From: Streptomyces akebiae
GTDB lineage: Bacteria; Actinomycetota; Actinomycetes; Streptomycetales; Streptomycetaceae
Length of the DNA: 64,000 bases
Assembly: GCF_019599145.1 (NCBI RefSeq)
Contig: NZ_CP080647.1
Location: forward strand, 9,114,001-9,178,000
Direction: 5' to 3'
Positions 43,201-53,679 of the stretch are shown here, in pieces. Position 1 is the stretch's first letter. Each line of letters begins with the position of its first letter. Position numbers and translations under genes: made by a program. The notes below the pieces were generated by a model. It did no database searches. It was given only the letters and a program-made list of their open reading frames with translations, and had not been told where the DNA came from.

Positions 43201-46200
43201 CGCGAACATCTCGTCGCCGCGCCGCCAGACCGCCCGCACGCCCCGGAACGCCGGGCCGTAGGAGAGGCCGACCTCCGCGAGGCTGTCGTACGCGTCGGCG
43301 AGGTCGACCTCGGTCGCGTCCCGCGGCGGCCACACCGCCGGTTCTGCCTCCGGCCGGGTGGTTTCCGTGGCGCGGAGGAGGCCTGTGGCGTGCCGGGTCC
43401 AGTCGGGCTCGGAGTCGTCCGTGGCGGGCCGGGCGTGGATGTCGACCGGGCGCCGGCCGGAGTCGTCCGCCGGGCCCACGACGACCTGTAGGTGAACGCC
43501 CGTGGCCGAGGGCAGGATCAGCGGGGCCAGGACCACGAGTTCGTCGAGCGTGCCGAAGCTGACCTCGTCACCCGCCCGTACGGCCAGCTCCACGAACCCC
43601 GTCGCGGGGACCAGGACCCGTCCGTCGATCACATGGTCGGCGAGCCACGGGTGAGCGGTGGTGGAGAGCAGGCCGGAGAACACCGTCCGGCCGGTGTCCG
43701 GCACGATGAACGCCGGTCCCAGCAGCGGGTGTTCGTGCGGGTCCGGGGCGGCGAGGGGAGTGCTCGGCGCGGCCAGCCAGTACCGCTGCCGTTGGAAGGC
43801 GTACGTCGGCAGATCCTCCAGGTGCCGTGCACCGCTGCCCGTGAACACGACGGGCCAGGCGACGGGCGTTCCGCGCACATGGAGGCGGGCCACGGCGGCC
43901 AGCAGGCTCTTCGGTTCGGGATCGCCACCACGGGTGGCGGCGGCGCACAAGGGGGCGGGGCCCTCGCCGTCCGGGCCGGTCAGACAGTCCTCGGCGGCGG
44001 CGGTCAGCGCCGCCCCCGGGCCGATCTCCAGGAACGCCGACACCCCGTTGTCCCCGAGCCATCGCACGGCGTCGGCGAAACGCACCGGCAGACGGGCGTG
44101 CCGCACCCAGTACTCCGGCGAACACAGTTCCCCGGCCTCGGCCGGGCGGCCCGACACGGCCGAGACGACCGGGATCCGCGGCGGCCGGAGCGTCAGCCCC
44201 TCGGCGACCCGGCGGAAGTCGTCGAGCATCGGTTCCACGAGTGGGGAGTGGAAGGCGTGAGCGACCCGCAGCCGAACGGTCCTGCGGCCTCGCGCCTCGA
44301 ATCCGGCCGCCACGGCCAGCACCGCGTCCTCCGCTCCCGAAATCACCACCGCATCAGGTCCGTTGACAGAGGCGAGCGCCACCCGGCCGTCGAACGCGGG
44401 GAGTTCGGCGAGGATCTCCTCCTCCGTCGCATGCAGCGCCACCATCGCCCCGCCGCCCGGCAGGGCGTGCATCAACCGCCCCCGGGCCGCGACGAGTTCG
44501 GCCGCGTCGGCCAGGTCCAGCACTCCGGCGACATGGGCGGCCGCCAGTTCCCCCACGGAGTGCCCGGCCAGGAAGTCGGGTCGTATTCCCCAGGACTCCA
44601 ACAGCCGGAACAGCGCCACCTCGAAGGCGAACAGACCGGCCTGGGTGAAGTCCGTACGGTCGAGCAGGGCGGCCTCCGGCGTGCCCGACCGCGCGGACAG
44701 CACCACGTCGAGAGGGTGCTCCAGGCGGCCGTCCAGTGCCCGGCAGACCCCCTCGAACGCCGAGTCGAAGGTGGGGAAGGCGTCGCGCAACTCCGCACCC
44801 ATACGGCCACGTTGAGAGCCCTGACCGGTGAACAAGAAGGCCGTACGGACGCCGGGATCGGCGACGCCACGATCCGCTCCCCTCCCGTCGGCGAGCGCAT
44901 CGAGGGCGGTCAGCATCCGCGCCCGGTCGTCGGCGGGAACCATCGCCCGGTGGGCGAGCGGGGACCTCGGCACGGCCAGGGAGACACCGACGTCGGTGGT
45001 CGACAGGTGGGGCCGGGACGTCAGGTGGGCGGCGAGACGTCGGGCCTGGGAGCGCAGGGCGGCCTCGTCGGCGCCGGACAGCAGCCAGGGCACCGGGACC
45101 TGGGTGGGGCCCGGTCCGGTGTCGGGTCGCTGAGGGGCCTCTTCCAGGATCACGTGGGCGTTGGTCCCGCTGATGCCGAACGCGGACACCCCGGCCCGGC
45201 GTGGCCGGGAGGCCGTCACCGGCCAGGGGTGGGACTCGGCCAGCAGTTCCACCCGGCCTGCCGACCAGTCGACGTGCGGGCTGGGTTCCTCCGCGTACAG
45301 CGAGCGCGGGAGCTGCTCGTGGCGCATGGCCTGCACCATCTTGATGACCCCGGCGACACCGGCGGCGGCCTGGGTGTGCCCCAGGTTGGACTTGACCGAG
45401 CCCAGCCACAGCGGCGGCCGGTCCCCGGCCCGCCCCTGTCCATAGGTGGCCAGCAGGGCGCTTGCCTCGACGGGGTCACCCAGCGTGGTGCCCGTACCGT
45501 GCGCCTCCACCACGTCCACGTCGTCGGCGCCGAGCCCGGCGTCAGTCAACGCCCTGGTGATCAGGCGCTGTTGGGCCTGGCCGTTCGGTGCCGTCAGGCC
45601 GTTGGACGCGCCGTCGGAGTTGACGGCGGAGCCGCGCAGCACGGCCAGGACGGGGTGGCCGTTGCGTCGGGCGTCGGACAACCGCTCCAGCAGCACGAGG
45701 CCCGCGCCCTCGCCCCAGGCGGTGCCGTCCGCCGAGGCCGAGAACGACTTGCAGCGGCCATCGGGCGACAGAGCGCGGTGTCGGCTGAAAGCCGCGAACG
45801 CCTTGGGAGTCGCCATCACGGTGACACCCCCGGCCAGGGCCAGGGAACACTCGCCGGAGCGTAGCGCCCGCGCCGCCCAGTGCAGGGCCACCAGCGAGGA
45901 CGAGCACGCGGTGTCGAGCGTGATCGACGGCCCGCGCAGGCCGTACACGTAACTGATCCGGCCGGAGGCCACGCTGCCCGCCGAGCCCAGGGCCAGATGG
46001 GCCTCCAGCTCGTGCTTGTCCAGGCGCGTGGAGTAGTCGCCGTGCATCACGCCGACGAACACACCCGTGTCGCTGTCGCGCAGCGCCGCCTGGGAGATGC
46101 CCGCCCGCTCCCACACCTCCCACGAGGTCTCCAGCAGCAGCCGCTGCTGCGGGTCCATGGCCAGTGCCTCCCGCGGCGAGATCCCGAACAGGCCCGCGTC

Positions 46201-48408
46201 GAACTCGGCGGCCCGGTGCAGGAATCCGCCGCCGCGGGTGTACGACGTACCGACCCGGTCCGGGTCCGGGTCGTACAGGGCGGCCAGGTCCCAGCCCCGG
46301 TCGGTGGGGAAGCCCGAGACCGCGTCCCGGCCCTCCGCCACCAGGTCCCACAGATCCTCGGGGGAGTACACGTCCCCGGGGTAACGGCAGCCCATGGCGA
46401 CGATCACCACAGGGTCGTCCGGTTCCGTCGCGGAGCCGAGGTGCGCCACAGGTACGGGCGCCGGGGTGAAGAGGATGTCGTGCACGTGCCGGGTCAGGGC
46501 GTCCGGCGTGGGATGGTCGAAGACCAGCGTCGACGGGAGCCGCAGCCCGGTCGCCTCGCCGAGCCGCTCGATCAGCGTGACGGCTCCCTCGGACGTCAGC
46601 CCGAGATCGGTGAACGGGCGGTCGGCGTCGAGCCGTTCATGTGGACCGTCGGCGTCGGGCCGCTCGTTCGATCCGTCGGCGTCGAGTCCTTCGTACGATC
46701 CGTCGCCGCACACCGCGGACGTCTGCGCGAGTACCGCCTCGCGCAGGGCGCGTTCCCTCCCCTCCGGCGGGAGAGCGAGCAGGCGTCGGCGCAGGGCACC
46801 GTCGGCCGCCGTCGGGGATGCGGGGTGAACCTCGGGTACCGGTCGGGCCAGGTCCGGCAGGACCGCGTGGCGGGTGATCTTGCCGGACGCCGTACGCGGG
46901 ACGGCCGCGATCTCGTGGATCTCGATGGGCAGCTTGTACGCGGCCAGCCGCTTCCGGCACGCGGCCAGTATCCGCCGAGGGTCGAACCCGTCCGGTCCCG
47001 GAACGACGTACGCCACCGGGACCTCGCCGAGGACGTCGTGCGGCCTGCCCACCACCACCGCGTCCCGCACGCCGGGACAGTGCAGCAGGGCCTGCTCGAT
47101 CTCGGTGGGGTGGATGTTCTCCCCGCCCCGGATGATCAGCTCGCTGACCCGGCCGGTGAGGACGAGATGCCCGTGCGCGACGCGTCGCCCCAGGTCACCG
47201 GTGCGGTACCAGCCGTCACGCAGCGCGGCCGCCGTCGCCTCGGGCTGATGGTGGTAGCCGCTCATCAGGCTCGGCCCACGCGCCCAGATCTCGCCCTCGT
47301 CGCCGTCCGCGACATCGTTGCCGGAGCCCGGATCGACCAGCCGTACGTCCATCCCCGGGACCGGCGGCCCACAGGAACCGTCGACCCTCGGCCCGTCCGG
47401 CCGGTTCACCGCGATCATCCCGCAGGTCTCGGTACTGCCGTACGCGTCGAGCAGCGGCGCCCCCAGCAGGTCCTCCACCGCACGTCGCAGGGCCGGCGCG
47501 CTCGGGGCGCCCGCCACGACACACGTCCGCAGAGCGGGTACGGGCGAGGTGTCCTCGGCCGCCGCCACCAGCTGGTGGTACACGGCGGGCACCCCGGCCA
47601 GGACGGTGTAGGAGCCGCCCAGGGATGCGCGAGGCGTGCGCAGCTCCCTCAACAGGCCGCCAGGAGACAGTAGTTCGCCGGTGATGCGCGCGCTCGCGCC
47701 GACCGCGGTGACCCCCAGGATCGCCAGCGAGTGCCCGAAGCTGTGGAACAGCGGGAGCGGCCAGAGCAGCCGGTCCTCGGGGGAGAGCCCGAAGATCGGC
47801 GTGTAGCAGGCCGCCACCGACCACAGGGCCGCACGCTGCGTGGACAGCACGCCCTTGGGTCGATGGGTGGTGCCGGAGGTGTAGAGCATCCAGGCCGGCT
47901 CGTCGAGCCCGAGATCGTCGCGGGGCGGCACTGCGGGCTCCGCCTCGGCCGCCTCCTCGAAGAGGACCGTGCCGTCGGGGGCGTCCGACGGCACGGGATC
48001 CGCGCCGGTGAGCAGGACGCGCGTACGGTCGTGCAGGCCCCCCGCGCGGTTCAGGCGGGCCAGGTGCGCGCGGTCGGTGACGACGACCGAGGCCCCGCTG
48101 TCCTCAAGGAAATGGGCCAGTTCGGCGTCCGAGGACCGGGGGTTGAGAGGCACGCCGACCGCACCCGCCCGGACACCGGCGAGGACGCTCTCCACCGTCT
48201 CCACACGGTTGCCCAGCAGGATCGCGACCCGGTCCCCGCGCCGCACACCCGCCCCCGCGAGATACACGGCCAGCCGACCTGTGCGCCGCTCCAACTCCGC
48301 GTAGGTGACGTCCCGTTCGTCGTCGGCGTACGCCACCCGCGACGGTGACCTCTCGGCGTGCGCCTTCAACAGTTCGGGCAGCGGCCGGATCAGCTCGTCG
48401 CGCGTCAT
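40222..48408 (-). CDS. Single-module type I PKS with CoA-ligase-like loading domain
   Basis: 2728 aa from ATG 48408 (GGAGGGG upstream). Domain order: acyl-CoA-ligase/AMP-binding loading domain (1-~520; [12 protein letters not shown] ~175-186, YRTGDLGRR 401-409, TASGK); ACP1 (Ser606 in LGLTSEG); KS (~660-1090; Cys835, His970, His1011); AT (~1190-1480; GHSVG Ser1284, HAFH 1384-1387, predicting malonyl-CoA); DH (~1560-1830; H1592xxxGxxxxP); KR (~1880-2220; GTGALG, LDD at 2120-2122, a B-type reductase); ACP2 (Ser2364); TE (~2490-2715; GVSTGG Ser2564, Asp2591, His2689). One extension with keto reduction and dehydration predicts an alpha,beta-unsaturated acid released by the TE. The starter acid is unknown. 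It is co-transcribed with the halogenase. Confidence 0.95.
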   Translation of the reverse strand: MTRDELIRPLPELLKAHAERSPSRVAYADDERDVTYAELERRTGRLAVYLAGAGVRRGDRVAILLGNRVETVESVLAGVRAGAVGVPLNPRSSDAELAHFLEDSGASVVVTDRAHLARLNRAGGLHDRTRVLLTGADPVPSDAPDGTVLFEEAAEAEPAVPPRDDLGLDEPAWMLYTSGTTHRPKGVLSTQRAALWSVAACYTPIFGLSPEDRLLWPLPLFHSFGHSLAILGVTAVGASARITGELLSPGGLLRELRTPRASLGGSYTVLAGVPAVYHQLVAAAEDTSPVPALRTCVVAGAPSAPALRRAVEDLLGAPLLDAYGSTETCGMIAVNRPDGPRVDGSCGPPVPGMDVRLVDPGSGNDVADGDEGEIWARGPSLMSGYHHQPEATAAALRDGWYRTGDLGRRVAHGHLVLTGRVSELIIRGGENIHPTEIEQALLHCPGVRDAVVVGRPHDVLGEVPVAYVVPGPDGFDPRRILAACRKRLAAYKLPIEIHEIAAVPRTASGKITRHAVLPDLARPVPEVHPASPTAADGALRRRLLALPPEGRERALREAVLAQTSAVCGDGSYEGLDADGSNERPDADGPHERLDADRPFTDLGLTSEGAVTLIERLGEATGLRLPSTLVFDHPTPDALTRHVHDILFTPAPVPVAHLGSATEPDDPVVIVAMGCRYPGDVYSPEDLWDLVAEGRDAVSGFPTDRGWDLAALYDPDPDRVGTSYTRGGGFLHRAAEFDAGLFGISPREALAMDPQQRLLLETSWEVWERAGISQAALRDSDTGVFVGVMHGDYSTRLDKHELEAHLALGSAGSVASGRISYVYGLRGPSITLDTACSSSLVALHWAARALRSGECSLALAGGVTVMATPKAFAAFSRHRALSPDGRCKSFSASADGTAWGEGAGLVLLERLSDARRNGHPVLAVLRGSAVNSDGASNGLTAPNGQAQQRLITRALTDAGLGADDVDVVEAHGTGTTLGDPVEASALLATYGQGRAGDRPPLWLGSVKSNLGHTQAAAGVAGVIKMVQAMRHEQLPRSLYAEEPSPHVDWSAGRVELLAESHPWPVTASRPRRAGVSAFGISGTNAHVILEEAPQRPDTGPGPTQVPVPWLLSGADEAALRSQARRLAAHLTSRPHLSTTDVGVSLAVPRSPLAHRAMVPADDRARMLTALDALADGRGADRGVADPGVRTAFLFTGQGSQRGRMGAELRDAFPTFDSAFEGVCRALDGRLEHPLDVVLSARSGTPEAALLDRTDFTQAGLFAFEVALFRLLESWGIRPDFLAGHSVGELAAAHVAGVLDLADAAELVAARGRLMHALPGGGAMVALHATEEEILAELPAFDGRVALASVNGPDAVVISGAEDAVLAVAAGFEARGRRTVRLRVAHAFHSPLVEPMLDDFRRVAEGLTLRPPRIPVVSAVSGRPAEAGELCSPEYWVRHARLPVRFADAVRWLGDNGVSAFLEIGPGAALTAAAEDCLTGPDGEGPAPLCAAATRGGDPEPKSLLAAVARLHVRGTPVAWPVVFTGSGARHLEDLPTYAFQRQRYWLAAPSTPLAAPDPHEHPLLGPAFIVPDTGRTVFSGLLSTTAHPWLADHVIDGRVLVPATGFVELAVRAGDEVSFGTLDELVVLAPLILPSATGVHLQVVVGPADDSGRRPVDIHARPATDDSEPDWTRHATGLLRATETTRPEAEPAVWPPRDATEVDLADAYDSLAEVGLSYGPAFRGVRAVWRRGDEMFADVRLPEAESEHADRFGIHPALLDAALHAPMLTGSAPGSGTVRVPFAWNGVRLYATGASEVRVRIAPSGTDSVTVTLADPSGRPVAHVDSMTTRELPAEPVESTADAVRRALLRPEWTGVEEPEGERRPVTGGRWALVGPDELDLRGALPDLVGTDAPEPDTVVVTAVDGGPWADADPLPAVHRLTGRVLRTLQDWQDNPSTAGSRLVVLTRNATAPEPDPAGAAVWGLVRAAQTELPGRVVLVDVDGRPESLRLLPAAAAGDEGQLCVRDGHLAVPRLVAAGEVSTRGDSFGPDGTVLITGGTGALGAEVARHLVAAHGVRHLLLTGRQGPQAPNAGELRVMLEELGAEVRIVACDAADRAALAEVIKECSPALTAVVHAAGVLDDGVLAALTPGRMAAVLRPKVDAAWHLHELTRDLDLSAFVLFSSVSGLLGRVGQGNYAAANAFLDALARHRSQLGLPAVSLAWGPWDHGAGMAGAADEADEADGNAGVPHRSAGEVLRALSVEQGLALFDAALRADEPVLAPVLLDRRALRSAQGLLPPPLRGLVPPRRPAAGTGEGAGDGSSPGAEQVWEPGAWRKVLAGLPADRREDSLAELMRADVATVLGYPDADALPAGRSFAELGFDSLMAVQVRNRLSMALRLRLSAAVVFEHPTAQGLARHVLGLLDDLPDVAPEPERAPAQDRPAQTEEERPAQTLSSLYRRVCEAGQVVAAMHMLVTASWALPTFGPDADREHALAPLRRADGSQAGPVLVFLNGFHPPFAAPGGEFAAFHAHFQGELDVLELPHPGIGAGRAVPADRDTLARTHAETVRQHVGDRPFVIVGVSTGGAVAHAVTRRLEAMGSPPVGQVLLDTYLINDGNSDKDWLLSLPAVIAPRLGGNQFTGDEDTGVAALGAYTRMFLDWEPEPVAAPTLLVRATRPTPAMAAGAAPDEWRTSWPLPHTRVDVPGDHFSLMGEHTPTTAAAVRTWIDSLNRTGVPSAPNTGTEGER

Positions 48409-48448
48409 GTACCCGCCCCTCCGGCCCGTGGCGCAGCGCGGACCGTTG

Positions 48449-48477
48449 TCAATACCCTTGCAGAGCAACGGTATTGA
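48449..48477. promoter_or_regulatory. 29-bp palindromic operator upstream of the PKS
   Basis: TCAATACC-x-TTGC (48449-48461) is mirrored by GCAA-x-GGTATTGA (48465-48477) around 3 nt. Twelve of 13 positions per arm match. It lies 41 bp upstream of the PKS start codon, where a repressor would block transcription. The length and form fit a TetR- or GntR-type dimer site. No regulator gene is adjacent to the PKS. Confidence 0.6.
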
Positions 48478-48562
48478 TCGTAAAGGCAGGTCGGCCGGTG
48501 ATCGAATGTGTCGACGACCGGCGTCGCGTCGCGCCTGTGCGATATATCTTGTCCGTCCGTCC

Positions 48563-48586
48563 GCAGTGCAGTGCAGTGCAGTGCAG
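48563..48586. repeat. GCAGT short tandem repeat
   Basis: Almost five copies of GCAGT in a row, preceded by a CCGTCCGTCCG run. It lies between the PKS promoter region and the GH43 pseudogene and is non-coding here. Confidence 0.85.
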
Positions 48587-48599
48587 CGCGGCGTCGGCC

Positions 48600-49158
48600 G
48601 CCGCCGTCCAGGTCCGCGCGTCGGCGCAGCACCCGTAGCTCCTGGCCGGCGAGCTCCATCTCGTACAGCTTGCCCCGCGCGTTCTCGAAGGGGCGGTGGA
48701 GGATCATCATCAGCCGGCCGTCGAGTGTGGAAGAGCATGCCGTGACCGCTGTCCTCGCGGACCAGCGGCCGGTGCTGCTGCCACGGCCCCTCGATGCCGC
48801 CCGACTTCGAGGTGGTCCCGTCCTTGCCGGCCACGTTCTTCTCGTACGTCGACCACGGCATGAGCAGGGAGCCGTCGGGGATCTCCTCGGTGATCCAGGA
48901 CGCGTCCGAGGCCGTGAAGAGAAGACCGGGTCTCCGATCGTGCGGGACAGGTCCGGGGTCAGGCGGATCGCTTCCATCGTTCCGTCGATGGTCTGCAGCC
49001 ACTCGTGTGCGTACACCATCCACGGCTGCCCGGACGGGTCGACGTAGAACGTCCCGTCGAGGGTCATGAGGTTCGCGGGCGGGGTGGGGCATGCGGGGTC
49101 GACAGCCGTGAACGGGCCCAGCAGCGATGAGGTCACGGCCGTGATCGTGCCGCGCATG
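48600..49158 (-). pseudogene. GH43-type glycoside hydrolase (arabinanase-like) remnant
   Basis: Recognisable five-bladed-propeller hydrolase sequence lies in three frames: [20 protein letters not shown], then [20 protein letters not shown]; after a shift near 48930, [20 protein letters not shown] and [20 protein letters not shown]; after a shift near 48730, [20 protein letters not shown]. The order matches a beta-xylosidase/arabinanase C-terminal half. The N-terminal catalytic half is missing. At least two frameshifts make it non-functional. Confidence 0.75.
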
Positions 49159-49195
49159 TAGGACGGGACCCTGGAACGGTGTGCCCCACTGGTTG

Positions 49196-49650
49196 GGCGG
49201 AGGCAAGAGCGTGAAACGAAAGAAGGCTGCAGCCAAGGCCGCGAGGCCGGTGCCGATCCCTCCCGTACTCGTCCGTATGTTGCGTGATCGCATACGAATC
49301 TTTGTCGTCGCACCCGACGGACGTCTGTTCCGCAACGCTGCGGGGAACTACACCGATGCCTCGGCGTACGGCATCGCATGGGCGCGAGCGCGGAGGCCAC
49401 TCTCACCCTTGACGAGCACGCCCTTGAGCTGGCGAAGCGCCCCTACGACCTGCGCCATGCGGGCATCTCGTTCTGGCTGTCGTCCGGAGTCGACCCGTCG
49501 GAGTGCGCACGCCGCGCAGGGCAGGGCATCCGGGTTCTCTTCCGCTACTACGCCAGGTTCCTGGCCGAAACGCGGAACCATGCCAACCGGTTGATCGAGG
49601 AGTCCATGCAGTGGTGGGCTGCGCCGATGGGCGACACGGATAGCCCCTGA
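49196..49650 (+). pseudogene. Tyrosine recombinase (phage-type integrase) 3' remnant
   Basis: [37 protein letters not shown] then WARA, and after a frameshift near 49385 LDEHALELAKRPYDLRHAGI, SFWLSSGVDPSECARRAGQ and YYARFLAETRNHANRLIEES. This is the C-terminal catalytic part of a streptomycete integrase. The N-terminus is absent. It sits between the GH43 pseudogene and the aldehyde dehydrogenase terminator and marks the right border of the probable island. Confidence 0.78.
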
Positions 49651-49760
49651 GCTGGACTGGCCCGGATACGCCCCGGAACTGCTGGTCGGAACTGGGATAC
49701 GGGCGGGGGATATCAGGAGTAAGGGTGCATTTTCGGCCCGCCACCTAGTTGTGACTCCCG

Positions 49761-49800
49761 AAGGGCGCCTGACGGGTATTTTCCCTGGTCAGGCGCCCTT
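49761..49800. terminator. Aldehyde dehydrogenase terminator hairpin
   Basis: A perfect 13-bp stem AAGGGCGCCTGAC / GTCAGGCGCCCTT encloses a 14-nt loop with its own GGG/CCC pairing. It begins 11 bp beyond the aldehyde dehydrogenase stop (minus strand). A related hairpin accompanies the enzyme's 3' remnant at 28529. Confidence 0.85.
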
Positions 49801-49810
49801 CCTTGTGTCG

Positions 49811-51334
49811 CTAGAAGAAGCCCAGCTTCTTCGGCGAATACGACACGAGAAGATTCTTCGTCTGCTGGTAGTGGTCCAGCATCATCTTGTGGGTTTCGCG
49901 GCCGATGCCGGAACCCTTGTAGCCGCCGAACGCGGCGTGCGCCGGATATGCGTGGTAGCAGTTCGTCCAGACGCGGCCCGCCTGGATGGAACGGCCCGCG
50001 CGATAGGCCGTGTTGGTGTCGCGTGTCCAGACACCCGCGCCCAGGCCGTACAGCGTCTCGTTGGCGATCTTGATGGCATCGTCGAAGTCGTTGAACGAGG
50101 TCACGGAGACGACCGGACCGAAGATCTCCTCCTGGAAGACCCGCATACGGTTGTCACCCTCGAAGATCGTCGGCTGGACGTAGTAGCCGCCCTTCAACTC
50201 GCCGTCGTGCTCGATGCGTTCTCCGCCGGTCAGGACCTTCGCGCCCTCCTGCCGACCGATGTCCAAATAGGAGAGGATCTTCTCCAACTGGTCGTTGGAG
50301 GCCTGGGCGCCGATCATGGTGTCGGTGTCCAGCGGGTGCCCGGTCTTGATCTGCTCGGTGCGGGCGACGGCCGCCTCCATGAACTCGGCATAGTTGCCGC
50401 GCTGCACCAGCGCCCGCGACGGACACGTGCACACCTCGCCCTGGTTGAGCGCGAACATCGTGAAACCTTCGAGGGCCTTGTCACGGAAATCGTCGTTCGC
50501 CGACCACACGTCGTCGAAGAAGATGTTCGGCGATTTGCCGCCGAGCTCGAGCGTCACCGGTGTGATGTTCTCGGAGGCGTACTGCATGATCAGTCGCCCC
50601 GTCGTCGTCTCGCCCGTGAACGCCACCTTCGCCACCCGCGGACTCGACGCCAGCGGCTTGCCCGCCTCCACCCCGAACCCGTTCACGATGTTCACCACAC
50701 CCGGCGGCAGCAGATCCGCCACCAGGCTCATCCAGACGTGGATGGACGCCGGGGTCTGCTCGGCCGGCTTGAGCACGACCGCGTTGCCCGCCGCCAGCGC
50801 GGGCGCCAGCTTCCAGGTCGCCATGAGGATCGGGAAGTTCCACGGGATGATCTGGGCGACCACACCCAGCGGCTCGTGGAAGTGGTACGCCACCGTGTCC
50901 TCGTCGAGCTCCGCCAGCGAACCCTCCTGCGCGCGGACCGCTCCCGCGAAATACCGGAAGTGGTCGATGGCCAGCGGGATGTCGGCGGCCAGCGTCTCGC
51001 GCACCGGCTTGCCGTTCTCCCAGCTCTCCGCCACCGCCAACTGCTCCAGATTCGCCTCCATACGGTCGGCGATCTTCCGCAGGACGTCAGAACGCTCGGT
51101 CACGGACGTGCGCCCCCAGCCGGGCGCGGCTGCGTGCGCCGCGTCCAACGCGCGCTCCACATCCTCGCTCGTACCTCGCGCGATCTCCGTGAACGGCAGA
51201 CCGTTCACCGGACTCGGGTTCTCGAAGTACTGCCCGCGCGCCGGCGGCACGTACTCACCCCCGATGAAGTGGTCGTAACGCGCCTCGTAGGAGACGACCG
51301 CGCCATCCGTACCGGGCGCTGCGAAACGGGTCAT
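49811..51334 (-). CDS. Aldehyde dehydrogenase (NAD-dependent, AldB/ExaC-like)
   Basis: 507 aa, oxidises an aldehyde such as acetaldehyde to its acid. Active-site elements: [12 protein letters not shown] (oxyanion Asn ~166), Glu263 in [11 protein letters not shown], Cys302 in [14 protein letters not shown] and the cofactor loop [11 protein letters not shown] with FTGETTTG. Cys-x-Cys at the active site is typical of the AldB/ExaC group. ATG 51334 is preceded by GGAGGC; the upstream open frame is a low-complexity G-rich tract. The regulator encoded just upstream on the same strand and a GCAACG-A-CGTTGC palindrome at 51407 probably control it. Confidence 0.94.
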   Translation of the reverse strand: MTRFAAPGTDGAVVSYEARYDHFIGGEYVPPARGQYFENPSPVNGLPFTEIARGTSEDVERALDAAHAAAPGWGRTSVTERSDVLRKIADRMEANLEQLAVAESWENGKPVRETLAADIPLAIDHFRYFAGAVRAQEGSLAELDEDTVAYHFHEPLGVVAQIIPWNFPILMATWKLAPALAAGNAVVLKPAEQTPASIHVWMSLVADLLPPGVVNIVNGFGVEAGKPLASSPRVAKVAFTGETTTGRLIMQYASENITPVTLELGGKSPNIFFDDVWSANDDFRDKALEGFTMFALNQGEVCTCPSRALVQRGNYAEFMEAAVARTEQIKTGHPLDTDTMIGAQASNDQLEKILSYLDIGRQEGAKVLTGGERIEHDGELKGGYYVQPTIFEGDNRMRVFQEEIFGPVVSVTSFNDFDDAIKIANETLYGLGAGVWTRDTNTAYRAGRSIQAGRVWTNCYHAYPAHAAFGGYKGSGIGRETHKMMLDHYQQTKNLLVSYSPKKLGFF

Positions 51335-51406
51335 GAATACCTGCCTCCCGAGAAGCGCTGCCCGCCGTTGGGCAGCTCTCGCGAGGAGGCTAGAAACCGG
51401 AATGTT

Positions 51407-51419
51407 GCAACGACGTTGC
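51407..51419. promoter_or_regulatory. Palindrome in the aldehyde dehydrogenase promoter
   Basis: GCAACG-A-CGTTGC, a perfect 6+1+6 palindrome, lies 73 bp upstream of the aldehyde dehydrogenase start. It is the only clear dyad between the two genes and is a candidate site for the GAF-domain regulator. Confidence 0.45.
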
Positions 51420-51420
51420 G

Positions 51421-51544
51421 CCCCCGCCCCGCCCCGCCCCGCCCGGCCCCGCCCCGCCCCGCCCCCGCTCCAGCCGAAGACCGTGGGACGCCGCAGCACC
51501 AGGCAACCACGCCAGTCAGCCAGTCAGCCAGTCAGCCAGTCAGC
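51421..51544. repeat. CCCCG-rich tract and CAGTCAGC tandem repeats
   Basis: From 51421 to ~51468 the plus strand is almost entirely CCCCG units, so the minus strand is a strong potential G-quadruplex tract. From 51513 to 51544 there are four exact copies of CAGTCAGC. Both lie in the non-coding space between the regulator and aldehyde dehydrogenase genes. Confidence 0.85.
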
Positions 51545-51579
51545 CAGCCGGCCCGTCAGCCCGATGGCATCCCTCACGG

Positions 51580-52857
51580 TCACCGGGCCCGAGGGCGCCC
51601 CCATACCGGTGGCGCCGACAGTTCCGACTCCAGCTCGCGCAGCCGGGACCGTACGGCCGGAGTGGGGCGCACGGCTGCCAGCGCCCGCCACACTTCCAGG
51701 TCGTCCTCACCCCATGGGGCGTGCGCCCAGTCCGCCAGGAGGTCGGGATCGTGTACGGCTATCAGCGCCGACCGCAGGCCGTCGGCGAGTCTGCGCCGCA
51801 GCCGTGCGACGGCCGGCGCCTGTGAGCCCGGCAGCAGCGGGCCCGCGTACGCCGACGCGGCCGCCGTCACCGCACCCGTCTCCAGTCTCCGTTCCACCAC
51901 CGCCACGTCGGACTCGACGGGAACCAACAGCCGATACGGCCGTGACCCCAGCAGCCCTGACCCGAGGAGACGGCGCAGCCGCGCCAGTTCGGCCCGCAAC
52001 GTCACCGGCGTCACCGACTCGTCCTCGTACAGCGCGCAGAGCAGCTCGTCGCCGGACAGTCCCTCCGGGTGACGGGCGAGCAGCACCAGGATCTCGCTGT
52101 GCCGACGGCTGAGCCTGATCTTCCGCCCACGGGCCAGGAGTCGGGCCTCGTCCCGACCCAGGGCCGCCAGTTCGAGCGCGTTCGTCGAGGCCCCGGGCGG
52201 AGTGAGCAGGGCGAGCTGGGACTCGGCCGCCCTGGCGACCGCCTGGACGAAGCCGAGGCTGTGCGGATGAGCCAGGCCGTCACCGCCGGTGATGTCGACC
52301 GCACCGAGCACCCGCCCGGTGCGTGGATCGTGCACCGGCGCCGCCGCGCACGTCCACGGCTGCACCCGCCGTATGAAGTGCTCGGCCGCGAACACCTGCA
52401 CGGGCCGGTCCACGGCGACCGCGGTGCCCGGAGCGTTCGTGCCGACCGCGGACTCCGCCCACCGCGCACCGGGGACGAAGTTCATCCGGTCGGCCCGCCG
52501 TCTGGTCGCCGCGTCCCCCTCCACCCACAGCAGTCTGCCCTGCGCGTCACAGACGGCCAGCAGATGTTCGCCGTCCGACGCGAACGTGCCCAGCAACTCG
52601 CGCACCAACGGCATCACCCGGGCCAGCGGATGCTCCGCGCGGTAGGAACCGAGGTCGCCGTCCGTCAGTTCCACCCGAGCGGTGCCCTCCGGTCCCACAC
52701 CCGCCTTCGCCGAACGCCGCCACGAGTCCGCCACCACGGAACGCACCGGTCGTCCCACTGTGCCCCGCTGTGTGAACGCCTCATGCGCGCGACGCAGCAC
52801 CCGTCCCCGCTCGACGGGGTCGGCTCCCGGCTCCAGAGCCACCCAAGGATCGGTCAA
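51580..52857 (-). CDS. GAF-domain transcriptional regulator (AcoR-like N-terminus)
   Basis: 425 aa. The N-terminal signal-reception part includes VADSWRRSAKAGVGPEG and a GAF domain (LLAVCDAQGRLLWVEGDAAT, FVPGARWAESAVGTNAPGTA, AAEHFIRRVQPWTCAAAPVH), as in AcoR-type activators. Instead of a sigma-54 ATPase it has a C-terminal winged-helix region (KIRLSRRHSEILVLLARHPE, GLSGDELLCALY, LRAELARLRRLLG). In Streptomyces such genes sit upstream of aldehyde dehydrogenase genes, as here, and are inferred to activate them in response to aldehydes or alcohols. ATG 52857. Confidence 0.88.
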   Translation of the reverse strand: MTDPWVALEPGADPVERGRVLRRAHEAFTQRGTVGRPVRSVVADSWRRSAKAGVGPEGTARVELTDGDLGSYRAEHPLARVMPLVRELLGTFASDGEHLLAVCDAQGRLLWVEGDAATRRRADRMNFVPGARWAESAVGTNAPGTAVAVDRPVQVFAAEHFIRRVQPWTCAAAPVHDPRTGRVLGAVDITGGDGLAHPHSLGFVQAVARAAESQLALLTPPGASTNALELAALGRDEARLLARGRKIRLSRRHSEILVLLARHPEGLSGDELLCALYEDESVTPVTLRAELARLRRLLGSGLLGSRPYRLLVPVESDVAVVERRLETGAVTAAASAYAGPLLPGSQAPAVARLRRRLADGLRSALIAVHDPDLLADWAHAPWGEDDLEVWRALAAVRPTPAVRSRLRELESELSAPPVWGRPRAR

Positions 52858-52942
52858 CTCGGCCTCCCGGACATGCGCTCACGGCTGGAACCCATCGTCA
52901 CCGCCGGACCCACACCCAGACAAGCCGCGCGCTCCGTCGACG

Positions 52943-53542
52943 TCAGGCGGCGTCGACCAGGCGTATGTAGCGGTCCCAGTCCCAGTGCGGCCCCGGATCG
53001 GTGTGGTCGGTGCCCGGTACCTCGTAGTGGCCGATGATGTGCGCGCGGTTCTTGGGGATGCCGTGCCTGTCGCAGATCGCCGCTGTGAGCGCCGCGGACT
53101 GCTCGTACATGGCGGTGGTGAAGTACTCGGGACGGTCGATCCAGCCCTCGTGCTCGATGCCTATGCTTCGTGCGTTGTAGTCCCAGTTGCCGGCGTGCCA
53201 GGCGATGTCGCGTTCGCGGACGCACTGTGTGACGCTCCCGTCGGCCGACCGGAGCAGGTAGTGCGCGGAGACCTGTTTCGCCGGGTTCCAGAAGACGGGC
53301 AGGGTGTTCTTGTACGTGGTCTGCGTGACGTGGATGATCACCAGGTCGATGGGTTGACCGGCCGGACGGTCGGCCGCGGTGTAGTTGGCCGGGCTCGCGG
53401 GTTCCCATCGGGCGGGTGTGTGGTCGAGGGGCGGCGACTGGGCGCCGGCCCGGGGGCTCGGGAGCAACGCGTAGGGGATCGCGGCGAGGGCGGTGCCCTG
53501 CAGCAGCCGCCGTCTGCTCGGCAACGGCCTGGCTCGCTCCAT
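52943..53542 (-). CDS. Secreted N-acetylmuramoyl-L-alanine amidase
   Basis: 199 aa from ATG 53542. A twin-arginine-like signal (PSRRRLLQGTALAAIPYALL, then AGAQS) directs export. The Amidase_2/PGRP domain follows: DLVIIHVTQTTYKNTL (first zinc His), VSAHYLLRSADGSVTQCV, ERDIAWHAGNWDYNARSIGI, EHEGWIDRPEYFT, and HIIGHYEVPGTDHTDPGPHW with the other zinc-binding His residues. It cleaves the bond between muramic acid and the stem peptide of peptidoglycan. GGAAAGG lies upstream; in-frame ATG 53575 is an alternative start. It is a stand-alone gene. Confidence 0.92.
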   Translation of the reverse strand: MERARPLPSRRRLLQGTALAAIPYALLPSPRAGAQSPPLDHTPARWEPASPANYTAADRPAGQPIDLVIIHVTQTTYKNTLPVFWNPAKQVSAHYLLRSADGSVTQCVRERDIAWHAGNWDYNARSIGIEHEGWIDRPEYFTTAMYEQSAALTAAICDRHGIPKNRAHIIGHYEVPGTDHTDPGPHWDWDRYIRLVDAA

Positions 53543-53679
53543 GTGGCTCTGCCTTTCCGGTCGGTAGGGGGACATGTGCTGGTCGGTTCGCACCCGTGAG
53601 CGAAGACGCATCCGCAGGTCGAATGGCTGCGCCTCACGTGGATCACGGTACGGCGATTGCCGGCCGGGCTGTCCGAGCG

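Noticed and set aside
43492..45864. Long plus-strand open frames across the PKS (790 aa and others)
   Set aside because: All lie antisense to conserved PKS domains and are shadows of codon bias.
48409..49335. An N-terminal extension of the PKS to 3037 aa
   Set aside because: The extra 309 codons run through the promoter palindrome and GH43 pseudogene debris. ATG 48408 has a good ribosome-binding site and the correct CoA-ligase N-terminus.
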